Origin: an uncultured Opitutia bacterium
GTDB taxonomy: Bacteria > Verrucomicrobiota > Verrucomicrobiia > Opitutales > Opitutaceae
Direction of reading: 5' to 3'
Length of the DNA stretch: 64,000 nucleotides
Assembly (NCBI GenBank): GCA_903881475.1
Contig: CAIRTK010000018.1
Span: 1-64,000 of the forward strand
Shown: positions 25,577 through 33,862 of the stretch, piece after piece
How the letters are laid out: each line of letters starts with the position of its first letter
Numbering within the stretch: position 1 is the first letter of the stretch
Made by a program: the position numbers and the translations under genes
Notes under the pieces: generated by a model
What the model was told of the DNA's origin: nothing
Seen by the model: the letters and a program-made list of their open reading frames with translations, nothing else
The model's database searches: none

Positions 25577-26211
25577 GGGGAGAGGCGCTCGACCGTCCAG
25601 CCGCCGTCCGCGGCGCGCCGGTAGCGCAGCCGGTCATGCAGCCGGCTGCGCCGGCCCTGCCAGAATTCCACCGTCTCGGGGTTGACGCGGAATCCGCCCC
25701 ACTGCGGCGGCAGCGGCACCGGGCGGCCGGCATATTTTATCTCCAGCTCCTTCATCGCCTCCTCCAGCACCTTGCGGCCGGTAATGATGCTGCTCTGCGC
25801 CGAGGCCCACGCGCCCAGCTGGCTGGGCAGCGGACGGCTGTGGAAATACGCCTCCGCCTCCTCGCGCGAAACCTTCGCCACGGGGCCCTCGACGATCACC
25901 TGGCGCTCGAAGGCAAACCACGGAAACAGCAGCGTGGCGCGCGGGTTGGCGTCAAGCTCGCGGCCCTTGCGACTCTCGTAGTTCGTGTAGAACACAAAGC
26001 CGCGGCCGTCCACGCTCTTGAGCAGCATGGTGCGAGCCGAGGGCCGGCCCTCGCGGGTGGCGGTCGCCAGCACCATGGCATTCGGCTCGACCAGCTTCGA
26101 CGCCTCGGCCTCCTGGAACCATTTCTCAAACTGCCGGAACGGATCTCGCGCCAGATCCTTCTCGGTCAGGCCGGCAAGGGAGTATTCTTTTCTGAGGTCG
26201 GCCAGTGACAT
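25573..26211 (-). CDS. pdxH: Pyridoxamine 5'-phosphate oxidase
   Basis: PdxH makes pyridoxal 5'-phosphate from the pyridoxine or pyridoxamine phosphate with FMN and oxygen. The 212-aa protein begins [19 protein letters not shown] and has [13 protein letters not shown], the FMN site [45 protein letters not shown], and the end [25 protein letters not shown]. It is full length. Its stop overlaps the kinase start by four bases, and a cupin gene ends 46 bases upstream on the same strand. It therefore begins or continues an operon with the kinase and the lipoate ligase. Confidence 0.96.
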   Translation of the reverse strand: MSLADLRKEYSLAGLTEKDLARDPFRQFEKWFQEAEASKLVEPNAMVLATATREGRPSARTMLLKSVDGRGFVFYTNYESRKGRELDANPRATLLFPWFAFERQVIVEGPVAKVSREEAEAYFHSRPLPSQLGAWASAQSSIITGRKVLEEAMKELEIKYAGRPVPLPPQWGGFRVNPETVEFWQGRRSRLHDRLRYRRAADGGWTVERLSP

Positions 26212-26257
26212 GGGAGGGTCGCGCGACCTTGGGCGCGCACAGGCGCCCTGTCAAAAA

Positions 26258-26749
26258 TCATCTCGTCAGCGCCCGGATCCATTCCGCCGCGGCGGGAAAC
26301 GCCTGCAGCAGCGCGGCCCGCCCGCCGAGCTCGAACTCCCGTTCGTCCCATGCGGGCGTCACGGTGCAACCCAGCAGGGCCCAGCCCAGCGGATTCGCCC
26401 CCGGCACCAGCCGGGCCGCCTGCCACGCGCCGCCCGGCACGGGAAGCTGCGGCCGCTGGCCCGCCGCCACCTGCGCGCCGAGCCGCGTCACCCGCAGGGC
26501 TCCGCTTGCGGGCTCGATCAGGGCGTGTTCCACCGGGTCACCCGCATAATGATGCCAGAGTTCCTCCGCCTGCAGCCGGTGCCAGGCCGAGAAATCGTCC
26601 GGCGTCAGCAGGAACCAGATCGCCGAACCCGCGGCTCGGCCCGACGCCAGCCGGGTTTCACTCACCCACGCCGGCCGAAAATAGCCGCCTTCCCGCGGCA
26701 GCGGCACGAGCCCCAGTTCCGCGATGATTTTTTCCGCTTCGGCGTTCAT
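26258..26749 (-). CDS. Cupin_5 (DUF985) family protein
   Basis: This 163-aa cupin has the DUF985 pattern: IIAELGLVPLPREGGYFRPAW, AIWFLLTPDDFSAWHRLQAEELWHHYAGD with the cupin His/Glu ligands, and PGGAWQAARLVPG followed by LLGCTVTPAWDEREFELGG. Function in this family is mostly unknown; a sugar-isomerase-like role has been suggested. Start 26749 (MNAEAEKI) matches the family; a longer frame upstream only covers an inverted repeat. It lies just upstream of pdxH on the same strand. Confidence 0.9.
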   Translation of the reverse strand: MNAEAEKIIAELGLVPLPREGGYFRPAWVSETRLASGRAAGSAIWFLLTPDDFSAWHRLQAEELWHHYAGDPVEHALIEPASGALRVTRLGAQVAAGQRPQLPVPGGAWQAARLVPGANPLGWALLGCTVTPAWDEREFELGGRAALLQAFPAAAEWIRALTR

Positions 26750-26802
26750 GCGTTCAGCCAACCATGGAAAGCGGGCCGGGTGAAAGCCCGGAGTGGGACT
26801 GG

Positions 26803-26900
26803 GACCCGGAGCCCGCGGAGAACACGGAGAGAAGCCGGACAGGGGGATGGTACCCCGGCATGCTTCCTCGTTTTTCTCTCCGTGTCCTCCGGGTTGAAAA
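26803..26900. repeat. Inverted repeat, CACGGAGA family
   Basis: Left words GACCCGGAGCCCGCGGAGAA and CACGGAGAGAAG pair imperfectly with TTTTTCTCTCCGTGTCCTCC and GGGTT. It occupies the divergent gap between the cupin and TSUP genes, where both promoters should lie. Confidence 0.7.
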
Positions 26901-26947
26901 ATTAAAACCGCGCTTCCGTTTCGGCGCCATTCCCCGATTCTCCCCGG

Positions 26948-27706
26948 ATGCATTTTGCCCCGTGGATCTATCCGCTGTTCTTCGTGATCGGCCTGCTGGC
27001 CGGGTGGGTGGACACGATTGCCGGCGGCGGCGGGCTCATCGCCCTGCCGGCCCTGCTAACCCTCGGGCTGCCGGTACCGCTCGCGCTCGGCACCAACAAG
27101 CTCCAGTCGGCGTGCGGCACGCTCTCCGCCTCGTGGCATTTCGCGCGCAGCCGGCTGGTCGACATCCGCACCTGCGGCCTCGGCATCGGCGCCACGCTGG
27201 TCGGGGCGGCGGCCGGCACGCTGACCGTGCAGCAGGTCGATTCCCGCCTGCTGGGCCGGTTGGTCCCGTGGCTGCTGGCGGTGATTCTGATCTACACCGT
27301 TTTCCGGCCCGCCGTGGGCGTGGAAGACCGGCCGCCGCGGCTGCGGGCGGGCGTGTTCTTCGGGATCTTCGGGCTGCTGCTGGGATTTTATGACGGGTTT
27401 TTCGGGCCCGGGGCCGGGGCGTTCTGGGCGATCTCACTGATCGTGCTGCTGGGTCAGAACTTCGCCCGGGCCACCGCCCACACCAAGGTGATGAACGCCA
27501 CCAGCAACGTGGTGTCCGTGATCCTGTTTGCCCGCGCCGGGCTCGTCGTCTTCGGGATCGGACTGGTCATGGGCGCCGGCCAGCTCGTTGGCACCTGGTT
27601 GGGCTCGCGGCTGGTGGTTCAGCGGGGCTCCCGGTTCATCCGGCCCGTTTTCTTGACGGTGGTCGCCTTGACGCTTCTCCGGCTGCTCTGGGTCAATTAC
27701 CGGTAA
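26948..27706 (+). CDS. TSUP-family (TauE/SafE) sulfite/anion exporter-like permease
   Basis: This 252-aa membrane protein has the TSUP pattern: about eight helices with the repeated motif seen as LLAGWVDTIAGGGGLIALPALL in the N-terminal half and GFYDGFFGPGAGAFWAISLIVLL in the C-terminal half. LALGTNKLQSACGTLSASWHF and ATAHTKVMNATSNVVSV are also typical. The family moves sulfite, sulfoacetate or related anions across the inner membrane; the substrate here is open. It stands alone, with a divergent repeat-filled upstream region. Confidence 0.92.
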   Translation: MHFAPWIYPLFFVIGLLAGWVDTIAGGGGLIALPALLTLGLPVPLALGTNKLQSACGTLSASWHFARSRLVDIRTCGLGIGATLVGAAAGTLTVQQVDSRLLGRLVPWLLAVILIYTVFRPAVGVEDRPPRLRAGVFFGIFGLLLGFYDGFFGPGAGAFWAISLIVLLGQNFARATAHTKVMNATSNVVSVILFARAGLVVFGIGLVMGAGQLVGTWLGSRLVVQRGSRFIRPVFLTVVALTLLRLLWVNYR

Positions 27707-27760
27707 GCCTGCTTTAAGGCTTTGGCTGGGCCGGCCCGCGGGGTAGGTTAAATCATCCTC

Positions 27761-29002
27761 ATGTCACCCGCCGCCTATCTCGACCGCCACGCCGCTGACC
27801 TGACCGGCCTGCTGCACCGGCTCGTCCGCCTCCCGACCGTCAATCCGCCCGGGGAGCACTACGACGCCATCACCTCGCTGCTCGCGGCGGAGCTCCGCGC
27901 GACCGGCCTGGCCACGCAGCGCTTCACGATCCCCCGCGCCCAGCTGCGCCGCCACCTTCCGCCCGACCAGCACGCTTTCCCGCGCTACAACGTCCTGGGC
28001 AAGCTCCGGGCCCCCGATGCAAAAAAAACGGTTCATTTCAACGCCCACTACGACGTCGTGCCGGTTTCCGGCCAGTGGCAGCACGGCGGCCCGTTCAGCG
28101 GCAAGGTGGCCGGCGGCTGGATCTATGGCCGCGGCAGCTCCGACATGAAGGGTTCCCACGCGAGCCTCTTGATGGCGCTCCGCGCCCTGCGCGCCACCGG
28201 CACCGCGCCGCGGATGAATGTCGAGGTGTCCTTCACCGCCGACGAGGAAACCGACTCCTTCCTTGGCACCGGCTGGCTTGTCGAGCACGCCCCGATCCGG
28301 CCCGACTACGCCATTGTCATGGAAGGCGGCGAAGGCGGCCACGTCTGCTGCGGCCACAACGGCGTGGTCTGGCTTGAGGTCACGGTCCACGGCCGCGCGG
28401 CCCACGGCTCGCTGCCCGAGCGCGGCATCAACGCCCTGGAGAAAATGTCCGCGCTCGTCCTCGGGCTCGGCGACTACCAGCGCCAGCTCGCGCGCCGCAC
28501 CTTCACGACGCCCGAGGGCAAGGTCATGCACCCGACGCTCAATCTCGGCGGCACCTTCAGCTCCGGCGAGGGCGGCAAGATCAACACCGTGCCCGCGCTC
28601 GCGCGGTTCTCCATCGACCGGCGCGTCATCGCCATCGAGACCGTCGCCGCCGCCGAACGCGAGCTGCGCGCCGTCCTCGCGGCCACCGCCCGCCGCATCC
28701 CCGGCTGCCGCATCACCGTGGCCAAGGTGTCCGACAACCATCCCTGTTACAACGCCCCGAGGCATCCCTTTTTCGCCGCAATGGCCCGGAGCGTCACCCG
28801 CGTGCGTCGCTCGCCGACGACCTTCAACGTCTCCACCGGCTTCAACGACATGCATTTCTTCTCGCACCACCTGAAGATCCCGACGCTCGGCTACGGTCCC
28901 GGCGGCCAGAACGAGCACGCGATTGACGAGCGCGCGCGGGTGAAGGACCTCGTCGCCGGCGCCAAGATCTACGCCGACCTGCTGACAACGTTCGCCGGCT
29001 GA
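27761..29002 (+). CDS. M20-family metallopeptidase (ArgE/DapE/CPG2-like)
   Basis: This 413-aa zinc peptidase shows VRLPTVNPPGEHYD near residue 26, the metal motif FNAHYDVVP and GRGSSDMKGSHASLL. The catalytic Glu pair is in VSFTADEETDSFLGTGW, GHNGVVWLEVTVHGRAAHGSLPERGINA marks the dimerisation domain, and a terminal YGPGGQNEHAIDERARVKDL carries the last His. It should hydrolyse an N-acyl amino acid or small peptide; the precise substrate cannot be read. It stands alone and converges on marC across an inverted repeat. Confidence 0.92.
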   Translation: MSPAAYLDRHAADLTGLLHRLVRLPTVNPPGEHYDAITSLLAAELRATGLATQRFTIPRAQLRRHLPPDQHAFPRYNVLGKLRAPDAKKTVHFNAHYDVVPVSGQWQHGGPFSGKVAGGWIYGRGSSDMKGSHASLLMALRALRATGTAPRMNVEVSFTADEETDSFLGTGWLVEHAPIRPDYAIVMEGGEGGHVCCGHNGVVWLEVTVHGRAAHGSLPERGINALEKMSALVLGLGDYQRQLARRTFTTPEGKVMHPTLNLGGTFSSGEGGKINTVPALARFSIDRRVIAIETVAAAERELRAVLAATARRIPGCRITVAKVSDNHPCYNAPRHPFFAAMARSVTRVRRSPTTFNVSTGFNDMHFFSHHLKIPTLGYGPGGQNEHAIDERARVKDLVAGAKIYADLLTTFAG

Positions 29003-29007
29003 TCGCG

Positions 29008-29081
29008 GGATCGCGGAAACGCGGAAGGGAGGAAACCCTGAAATCCGAGGTCATTTCCGCGCTTCCGCGCTTCCGCGATCC
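29008..29081. repeat. Inverted repeat, CGCGGAA words, between convergent genes
   Basis: GGATCGCGGAAACGCGGAAG on the left and GCGCTTCCGCGATCC on the right are nearly perfect complements, with a partly duplicated CGCGGAA word. The element lies in the convergent gap and could also end transcription from both sides. Confidence 0.8.
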
Positions 29082-29090
29082 AGATTCCGC

Positions 29091-29672
29091 TCACCGCGCG
29101 AGTCCGTGGCGGATCATATTCACCGCGATCGCGGCGAGCAGGAGGGCGATGATCTTCGAGATCGCCCGCAGGCCCGTTGTGCCGATCTTGCGCCCGAGCC
29201 AGTCGCTGTAGGCGAAGGCCAGCACCACCAGCACGAGGTTCGCCGCGAGCGCGACCAGCGTCACCTGCCAGCCAAGCGTCTGCGCTAGCAGGATCAGCGT
29301 GGTGATCGAGGCCGGCCCGGCGATCAGCGGCATGCCGAGCGGCACCACGCCAAAGTCATCGGCCAGCTTTGCCGGCTCCTCGGCCGCGGATTGGATCAGG
29401 TCGCGCGCGGCCAGGATGAAAAGGATCAGCCCGCCCGCGATCTGGAAGTCGCTCACCGTGATCCCGAGCGCGGCAAAGATCGTCTGGCCGAGAAACAGGA
29501 ACAGCAGCGCCACGAGGCCGCCCGTCCAGGTCGCCTGGTTGGCGATCTTCTTCCGCCGCTCGACCGGCACCCCCGCGCCCATCGCCAGGAAGATCGCCGC
29601 CAGCCCGACCGGGTCGATCGCCACGAACAGCGGGATGAAGGCTTTCAGGAAAATTTCCAGGGGCGCGGCCAT
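29091..29672 (-). CDS. MarC family integral membrane protein
   Basis: This 193-aa protein has six predicted helices and the MarC pattern: IFLKAFIPLFVAIDPVGLAAIFLAMGAG at the start, GGLVALLFLFLGQTIFAALGITVSDFQIAGGLILFILAARDL, VVPLGMPLIAGPASITTLILLA and the C-terminal GLRAISKIIALLLAAIAVNMIRHGL. MarC proteins were once linked to multiple antibiotic resistance but their role is unsettled. The start at 29672 (MAAPLEIFLK) is chosen over an upstream one that would add only a non-hydrophobic tail. Confidence 0.93.
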   Translation of the reverse strand: MAAPLEIFLKAFIPLFVAIDPVGLAAIFLAMGAGVPVERRKKIANQATWTGGLVALLFLFLGQTIFAALGITVSDFQIAGGLILFILAARDLIQSAAEEPAKLADDFGVVPLGMPLIAGPASITTLILLAQTLGWQVTLVALAANLVLVVLAFAYSDWLGRKIGTTGLRAISKIIALLLAAIAVNMIRHGLAR

Positions 29673-29720
29673 GCCGCCCAATCTTCCCGTCGTCCCGGCC
29701 GGGCGCAAGCCCTTGGGCGG

Positions 29721-30968
29721 TCAGAGCGCCCGGGCCAGGGCCTCGGCCGCGCCGGCCTCCTCCGCCGCCGGCAGGTAAAGGTGGAAGGTGGTGCCGCGGC
29801 CCACCGTTGATTCCACCTCCATCCGTCCGCCATGCCGGGTGACGATCGCGTAAACCGTCGCGAGGCCTAGGCCTGTGCCGGTCGCCTTGGTCGTGAAAAA
29901 GGGATCGAAAATCTTCCGGAGGTTTTCCGGGGAAATGCCGCTCCCGGTGTCGGCCAGGCTCACCTGCACCACCCGCGACCCGGCGGGCAGGGCGCCCCGG
30001 CCCTCGGCCAACAGCAGGTTGCGCGCGGTGACCTGCAGGGTGCCCTGCTGGTCCATGGCCTGCACCGCGTTGAGCGCGAGGTTGTTGATCACCTGGCCCA
30101 GCTGGCTCGCGTCCGCCTCAACCTCCCAAAGGTCCGGCGCCGTGACGACAGCCACGTGCACCGCCGGGGCCTCCATCACCGCCAGGCCAACGGACTCCCG
30201 GATGATTCCGGGCAAGGCCATCCGCTGCTTGGTGAGCAGGCCCCCGCGGGCGAAGGTGAGCAGTTGCTGCGTGAGCCCGCGCGCCCGCCACGTGGCCTTT
30301 TCGATGCTCTCGAGCCGCAGGTCGAGCACCGGGGAAAGCCCGGGTTCGGTCTGCGCGAGCGAGAGCTGGCCGATGATGACCGTGAGGATGTTGTTGAAAT
30401 CGTGGGCGATCCCCCCGGCCAGCAGGCCGAGTGACTCGAGCTTGGCCATGCGCTCCCGTTCCTCGGCCCGGCGCCGGTCCTCCGTGATGTCGCGGAATAC
30501 ACCGAAGATGCCCACCGGCCGGCCGGCGATATCCCGGATGATATCGGCCCGGACAAACGCCGGGATCCGGCGGCCGTCCTTCGTCTTCACCTCGGTTTCG
30601 CCCGCCCACGAGCGGCCGGCCCGGATGCTCCGGTGGATTTCCTGGGCTGTCGCCGGATCGGCAAAGAGCGCCCCCGGTGTTTCCACCGCATTGAGTTCGT
30701 CCACGGAATAGCCGAAGAGCGCTTGGTGTGCCCGGTTGTGATAGAGCGACGTGGACTCCATGTCGCCGATGCCAATGGCCTCCGAGGCGCTTTCCACCGC
30801 CTGGCTGATGCGCAGCAGGGTTTGCTCCGTCCGCCGCAACTCGGCCGCCACCCCCTCCTGGGCGCGCACGACCGCCTCGTGGCGGCGCCGCAGCCGGAGG
30901 CCGAGCCCCAGGCCCGCAGCGAGGAGGAACCAGGGCAGGAACAGCAGGACGGTCATGAACCCGTTCAT
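29721..30968 (-). CDS. Membrane-anchored PAS sensor histidine kinase
   Basis: This 415-aa kinase has one N-terminal membrane helix (MTVLLFLPWFLLAAGLGLGL), a short coiled coil, and a PAS/PAC domain (about 50-165, VGIFGVFRDITEDRRRAEE). The HisKA domain has H189 in LAGGIAHDFNNILTVIIGQL. The ATPase domain has NNLALNAVQAMDQQG, VSLADTGSGISPENL, IFDPFFTTKATGTGLGLATVYAIV. The response regulator is not adjacent, so it is an orphan. The GxGLGLA and FDPFFTTK boxes place it in the same broad kinase class as the one at 24026-25576. Confidence 0.92.
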   Translation of the reverse strand: MNGFMTVLLFLPWFLLAAGLGLGLRLRRRHEAVVRAQEGVAAELRRTEQTLLRISQAVESASEAIGIGDMESTSLYHNRAHQALFGYSVDELNAVETPGALFADPATAQEIHRSIRAGRSWAGETEVKTKDGRRIPAFVRADIIRDIAGRPVGIFGVFRDITEDRRRAEERERMAKLESLGLLAGGIAHDFNNILTVIIGQLSLAQTEPGLSPVLDLRLESIEKATWRARGLTQQLLTFARGGLLTKQRMALPGIIRESVGLAVMEAPAVHVAVVTAPDLWEVEADASQLGQVINNLALNAVQAMDQQGTLQVTARNLLLAEGRGALPAGSRVVQVSLADTGSGISPENLRKIFDPFFTTKATGTGLGLATVYAIVTRHGGRMEVESTVGRGTTFHLYLPAAEEAGAAEALARAL

Positions 30969-31087
30969 GGTTGCGGCCGGCCGGTCACGGGCCCGGGGGC
31001 CGCTGAGACTACGCGCGCCGGGGGCCGGCGGATGCTTTCGCCCTTGTTTCGCCTACCGCCTGCCGGCAACTTTGCCGGGTCTATCCC

Positions 31088-32458
31088 ATGAAAATCGACG
31101 CCACGCTCACTCCAGCCCAGCTCCTGCAGAAGGTTTCCCGCGTGTTTGAACTCGCGGGCCAGAAAATCCGCGCGATCGACGCGTCCTGGGACTCCGCCCG
31201 GGGCACGCCGGTCTTCACCGTCAAGGGCAAGTACACCTCGCGCGGCTGGACGGAGTGGACGCAGGGTTTCCAGTTCGGCCTGGCTTTCCTGCACTTTGAC
31301 GCCACCGGCGACCAGGGCTCGTTGAAGCTGGGCCGGGAAAAGACCCTGAAGTACATGGCGTCGCATGTTTCCCACATCGGCGTGCATGACCACGGCTTCA
31401 ATAATATCTCCACCTACGGCAACCTCCGCCGCCTGATGCTCGAGGGGAGGATCCCCTTCAACCAGGACGAGCTGAACTACGCCGAGCTCGCGCTCAAGGT
31501 GTCCGGGGCCGTGCAGGCCGCCCGCTGGTCCACCACCGCCTACGGCACCGGTTATGTCTACTCCTTTAACGGCCCGCACTCGCTCTTTTCGGACACCATC
31601 CGCTCGATGCGCTCGCTCGTCGTCGCCGACCAGCTCGGCCATGTCCTGATGGGCGAGGGGGACAAGCCCGCCAACCTGCTCCTCCGGGCCCTGGAGCACG
31701 CGAAGACCACCGCGCGCTTCAACGTCTACTTCGGCGAGGGCCGCGATCATTACGATGTCCGGGGCCGCGTCGTCCATGAGTCGATCTTCAACCGCAATGA
31801 CGGCAATTACCGCTGCCCGTCGAGCCAGCAGGGCTTCTCGCCGTTCACCACGTGGACGCGCGGCGCCGCCTGGATCATCGCCGGCTACGCCGAACAGCTG
31901 GAGTTCCTCGACACCGTGAAGGGCTCCGCGCTGGACGCGGCCGGCGGACGCCGCGCCGTCACCGACCTCTTCCTCAAGACTGCCCGTGCGACCAGCGACT
32001 ACTACATCGACGGCTATACCGCGAAGGACGGCATTCCCTACTGGGATACCGGCGCGCTGCACACCCACGCGCTGGGCGACTACCAGCAGCGCGCCGCGGA
32101 CCCGTTCAATGCCTTCGAGCCCGTCGACAGCTCCGCCGCCGCGATCGCCGCGCAGGGTCTCATCCGCCTCGGCAATTACCTCGCGGCCCACGGGGAAAAG
32201 GCCGCGGGGAAAAAATACCTGCAGGCCGGGCTCACCGTCGCCCACACGCTCTTCGCCGAGCCATACCTCTCGACCGATAAGAAACACCAGGGCCTGATCC
32301 TCCATAGTGTTTATCACCGCCCGAACGGCTGGGATTACATCCCGAAGGGTCAAAAGGTGCCGTGCGGCGAGTCCTCGATGTGGGGCGACTACCACGCGAT
32401 GGAACTCGCGCTGCTCATTTCGCGGATGGCCGCCGGAAAGTACTACACGTTCTTCTGA
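31088..32458 (+). CDS. Glycoside hydrolase family 88 (unsaturated glucuronyl/rhamnogalacturonyl hydrolase)
   Basis: This 456-aa protein resembles GH88 enzymes, which remove 4,5-unsaturated uronic acids from lyase products. Visible blocks are YTSRGWTEWTQGFQFGLAFL, ASHVSHIGVHDHGFNNISTYGNL (with the Asp expected in catalysis), SFNGPHSLFSDTIRSMRSLVVADQLG, FNRNDGNYRCPSSQQGFSPFTTWTRGAAWIIAGYAEQ and IPYWDTGALH. No signal peptide is seen, so it probably works in the cytoplasm on imported oligosaccharides. No other polysaccharide-use genes are adjacent. Confidence 0.88.
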   Translation: MKIDATLTPAQLLQKVSRVFELAGQKIRAIDASWDSARGTPVFTVKGKYTSRGWTEWTQGFQFGLAFLHFDATGDQGSLKLGREKTLKYMASHVSHIGVHDHGFNNISTYGNLRRLMLEGRIPFNQDELNYAELALKVSGAVQAARWSTTAYGTGYVYSFNGPHSLFSDTIRSMRSLVVADQLGHVLMGEGDKPANLLLRALEHAKTTARFNVYFGEGRDHYDVRGRVVHESIFNRNDGNYRCPSSQQGFSPFTTWTRGAAWIIAGYAEQLEFLDTVKGSALDAAGGRRAVTDLFLKTARATSDYYIDGYTAKDGIPYWDTGALHTHALGDYQQRAADPFNAFEPVDSSAAAIAAQGLIRLGNYLAAHGEKAAGKKYLQAGLTVAHTLFAEPYLSTDKKHQGLILHSVYHRPNGWDYIPKGQKVPCGESSMWGDYHAMELALLISRMAAGKYYTFF

Positions 32459-32491
32459 GCGCCGTGCCAGACGGCAGGGAGTTGAGCGCCC

Positions 32492-32577
32492 AGACGCTTA
32501 GAGGCAAAGGCCTGAGCCAAGAACTGAGGGAGGCTTGCTTCAGATCGAACTTTGCGCCTTGGCGTCTTTGCGCTTAA
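32492..32577. repeat. Imperfect inverted repeat, GCAAAGACGC family
   Basis: The left part (CAGACGCTTAGAGGCAAAGG) pairs poorly with the right part (CTTTGCGCCTTGGCGTCTTT, then GCGCTTAA). The right arm is the better-preserved copy. It lies between the GH88 gene and rlmN and ends 13 bases before the rlmN start. Confidence 0.6.
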
Positions 32578-32590
32578 TAAAATTCACGGA

Positions 32591-33682
32591 ATGTCCGCCA
32601 CGCTCCTCAACCTCTACGACCTCACCCATGAGGAGCTGCGCGTGCAGCTGGTGCGCTGGGGGTTCAATCCGTTTCACACGGCCCGGCTCTGGAACTACCT
32701 CTACATCGAGCTCGCGGACTCGTTCGACGCCATGCCGGAGCTGCCGGCCAAGGTGCGCGCGCGGCTCGCCACGGACGCCCGGCTGGGCGTGCTGGCCACG
32801 GCGCTCGAGACCGATTCAAGCGATGGTTTCACCCGCAAATACCTGCTGTCTCTGGCCGATCAGGAGCGCATTGAGACCGTGCTCATGCGCTACACCGGCC
32901 GGGTGACGGCCTGCATCTCCAGCCAAGTCGGCTGTGCGATGGGCTGCGTCTTCTGCGCGACCGGCCAGATGGGCTACACCCGGCACCTCACGCCCGGCGA
33001 GATCGTTGCGCAGGCCGTCCACGTCGCCCGCGCCCTGCGACAATCCACCCAGCCGCCCCACAGCCAGTGTCACGTAATAGGTGACACTTCCGGACCCCGC
33101 CTCCGCAACGTCGTGCTGATGGGCATGGGCGAGCCGCTACACAACTACGACGCCGTCATGCAGGCCGTGGACATCCTGCGGGACGAGCGCGGCCTCGCCC
33201 TCGGCTCCGAGCGGATCACGCTCAGCACCGTCGGTGTCGTCCCCGGCATCCTTCGGCTGACAAAGGAAAAGCGTCCCCTCCATCTCGCCGTCTCACTGCA
33301 CGCCGCCACGCAAGCCGGCCGCGCCGCCCTCGTGCCCGCCGCGAAGAAATGGCCGCTGGACGAACTCATGGCCGCGTGCCGGACCTACAGCGAGACGACC
33401 GGCCGGCGGATTTTCTACGAGTGGACGCTGATCGAGGGACAGAACGATTCCGCCGACCACGCCCGGGCCGTCGGCCGGCTGCTGCACGGCCTGCCCGCGC
33501 AGGTGAACCTGATCCCGCTCAATCCCACCGCGGGTTACGCTGGCAGCCCGACGCGCACGGATGCCGCCCGGCACTTCCAGCACATCCTCCAGGAGGAATT
33601 CAAACTCCCCAGCACCGTGCGCCAGCGCCGCGGCATCGACATCGCCGCCGGCTGCGGCCAGCTCGCCGTGGCGGAGAAATGA
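32591..33682 (+). CDS. rlmN: Dual-specificity RNA (adenine-C2) methyltransferase RlmN, with repeat insertion
   Basis: RlmN is a radical SAM enzyme that methylates C2 of A2503 in 23S rRNA and A37 in some tRNAs. The 363-aa protein has the cluster motif SQVGCAMGCVFCATG (C115, C119, C122), GYTRHLTPGEIVAQ, VLMGMGEPLHNYD, ITLSTVGVVPGI, LAVSLHAAT, and the end RQRRGIDIAAGCGQLA with the catalytic Cys. Residues 159-167 (QCHVIGDTS) are encoded by a small palindromic repeat also found inside oleD. The insertion is in frame, in a variable loop just before the VLMGMGEP block. Confidence 0.95.
   Translation: MSATLLNLYDLTHEELRVQLVRWGFNPFHTARLWNYLYIELADSFDAMPELPAKVRARLATDARLGVLATALETDSSDGFTRKYLLSLADQERIETVLMRYTGRVTACISSQVGCAMGCVFCATGQMGYTRHLTPGEIVAQAVHVARALRQSTQPPHSQCHVIGDTSGPRLRNVVLMGMGEPLHNYDAVMQAVDILRDERGLALGSERITLSTVGVVPGILRLTKEKRPLHLAVSLHAATQAGRAALVPAAKKWPLDELMAACRTYSETTGRRIFYEWTLIEGQNDSADHARAVGRLLHGLPAQVNLIPLNPTAGYAGSPTRTDAARHFQHILQEEFKLPSTVRQRRGIDIAAGCGQLAVAEK
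33066..33088. repeat. Palindromic repeat inside rlmN (GTCACGTAAT core)
   Basis: AGTGTCAC (33066-33073) and GTGACACT (33081-33088) are perfect complements around GTAATAG. The core is the same as that of the oleD element at 15509-15537. Confidence 0.85.
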
Positions 33683-33685
33683 TTC

Positions 33686-33862
33686 TCACCACGAAGGGCA
33701 CGAAGCCCACGAAGATCGATCCCTTCCATCCCACCGCAAAGGATGCGAAGGCAGAGCGATGACTTCCTGATTCAGGGCATCTTGGCGCTCTTTGCGTCCT
33801 TTGCGGCAAAATCCAGCCTCCGTGGGCTTGGTCTTCTTGGGCTTGGCGCCCCTCTTGGTTAA
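33686..33862. repeat. Nested double inverted repeat between rlmN and the DAHP synthase gene
   Basis: The outer arms are CACGAAGGGCACGAAGCCCA (left, from about 33690) and CGTGGGCTTGGTCTTCTTGG with CTCTTGGTTAA (right, ending 33862). The inner arms are CCGCAAAGGATGCGAAGGCA and GCGCTCTTTGCGTCCTTTGC. Two word families are thus nested, as if one repeat was inserted into the loop of another. The TAA stop of the minus-strand gene is at the edge of the right arm. Confidence 0.75.

Noticed and set aside
33686-33862. CRISPR array
   Set aside because: The repeated words are short, variable and arranged as nested inverted repeats, without constant repeats and unique spacers; no cas genes are present.
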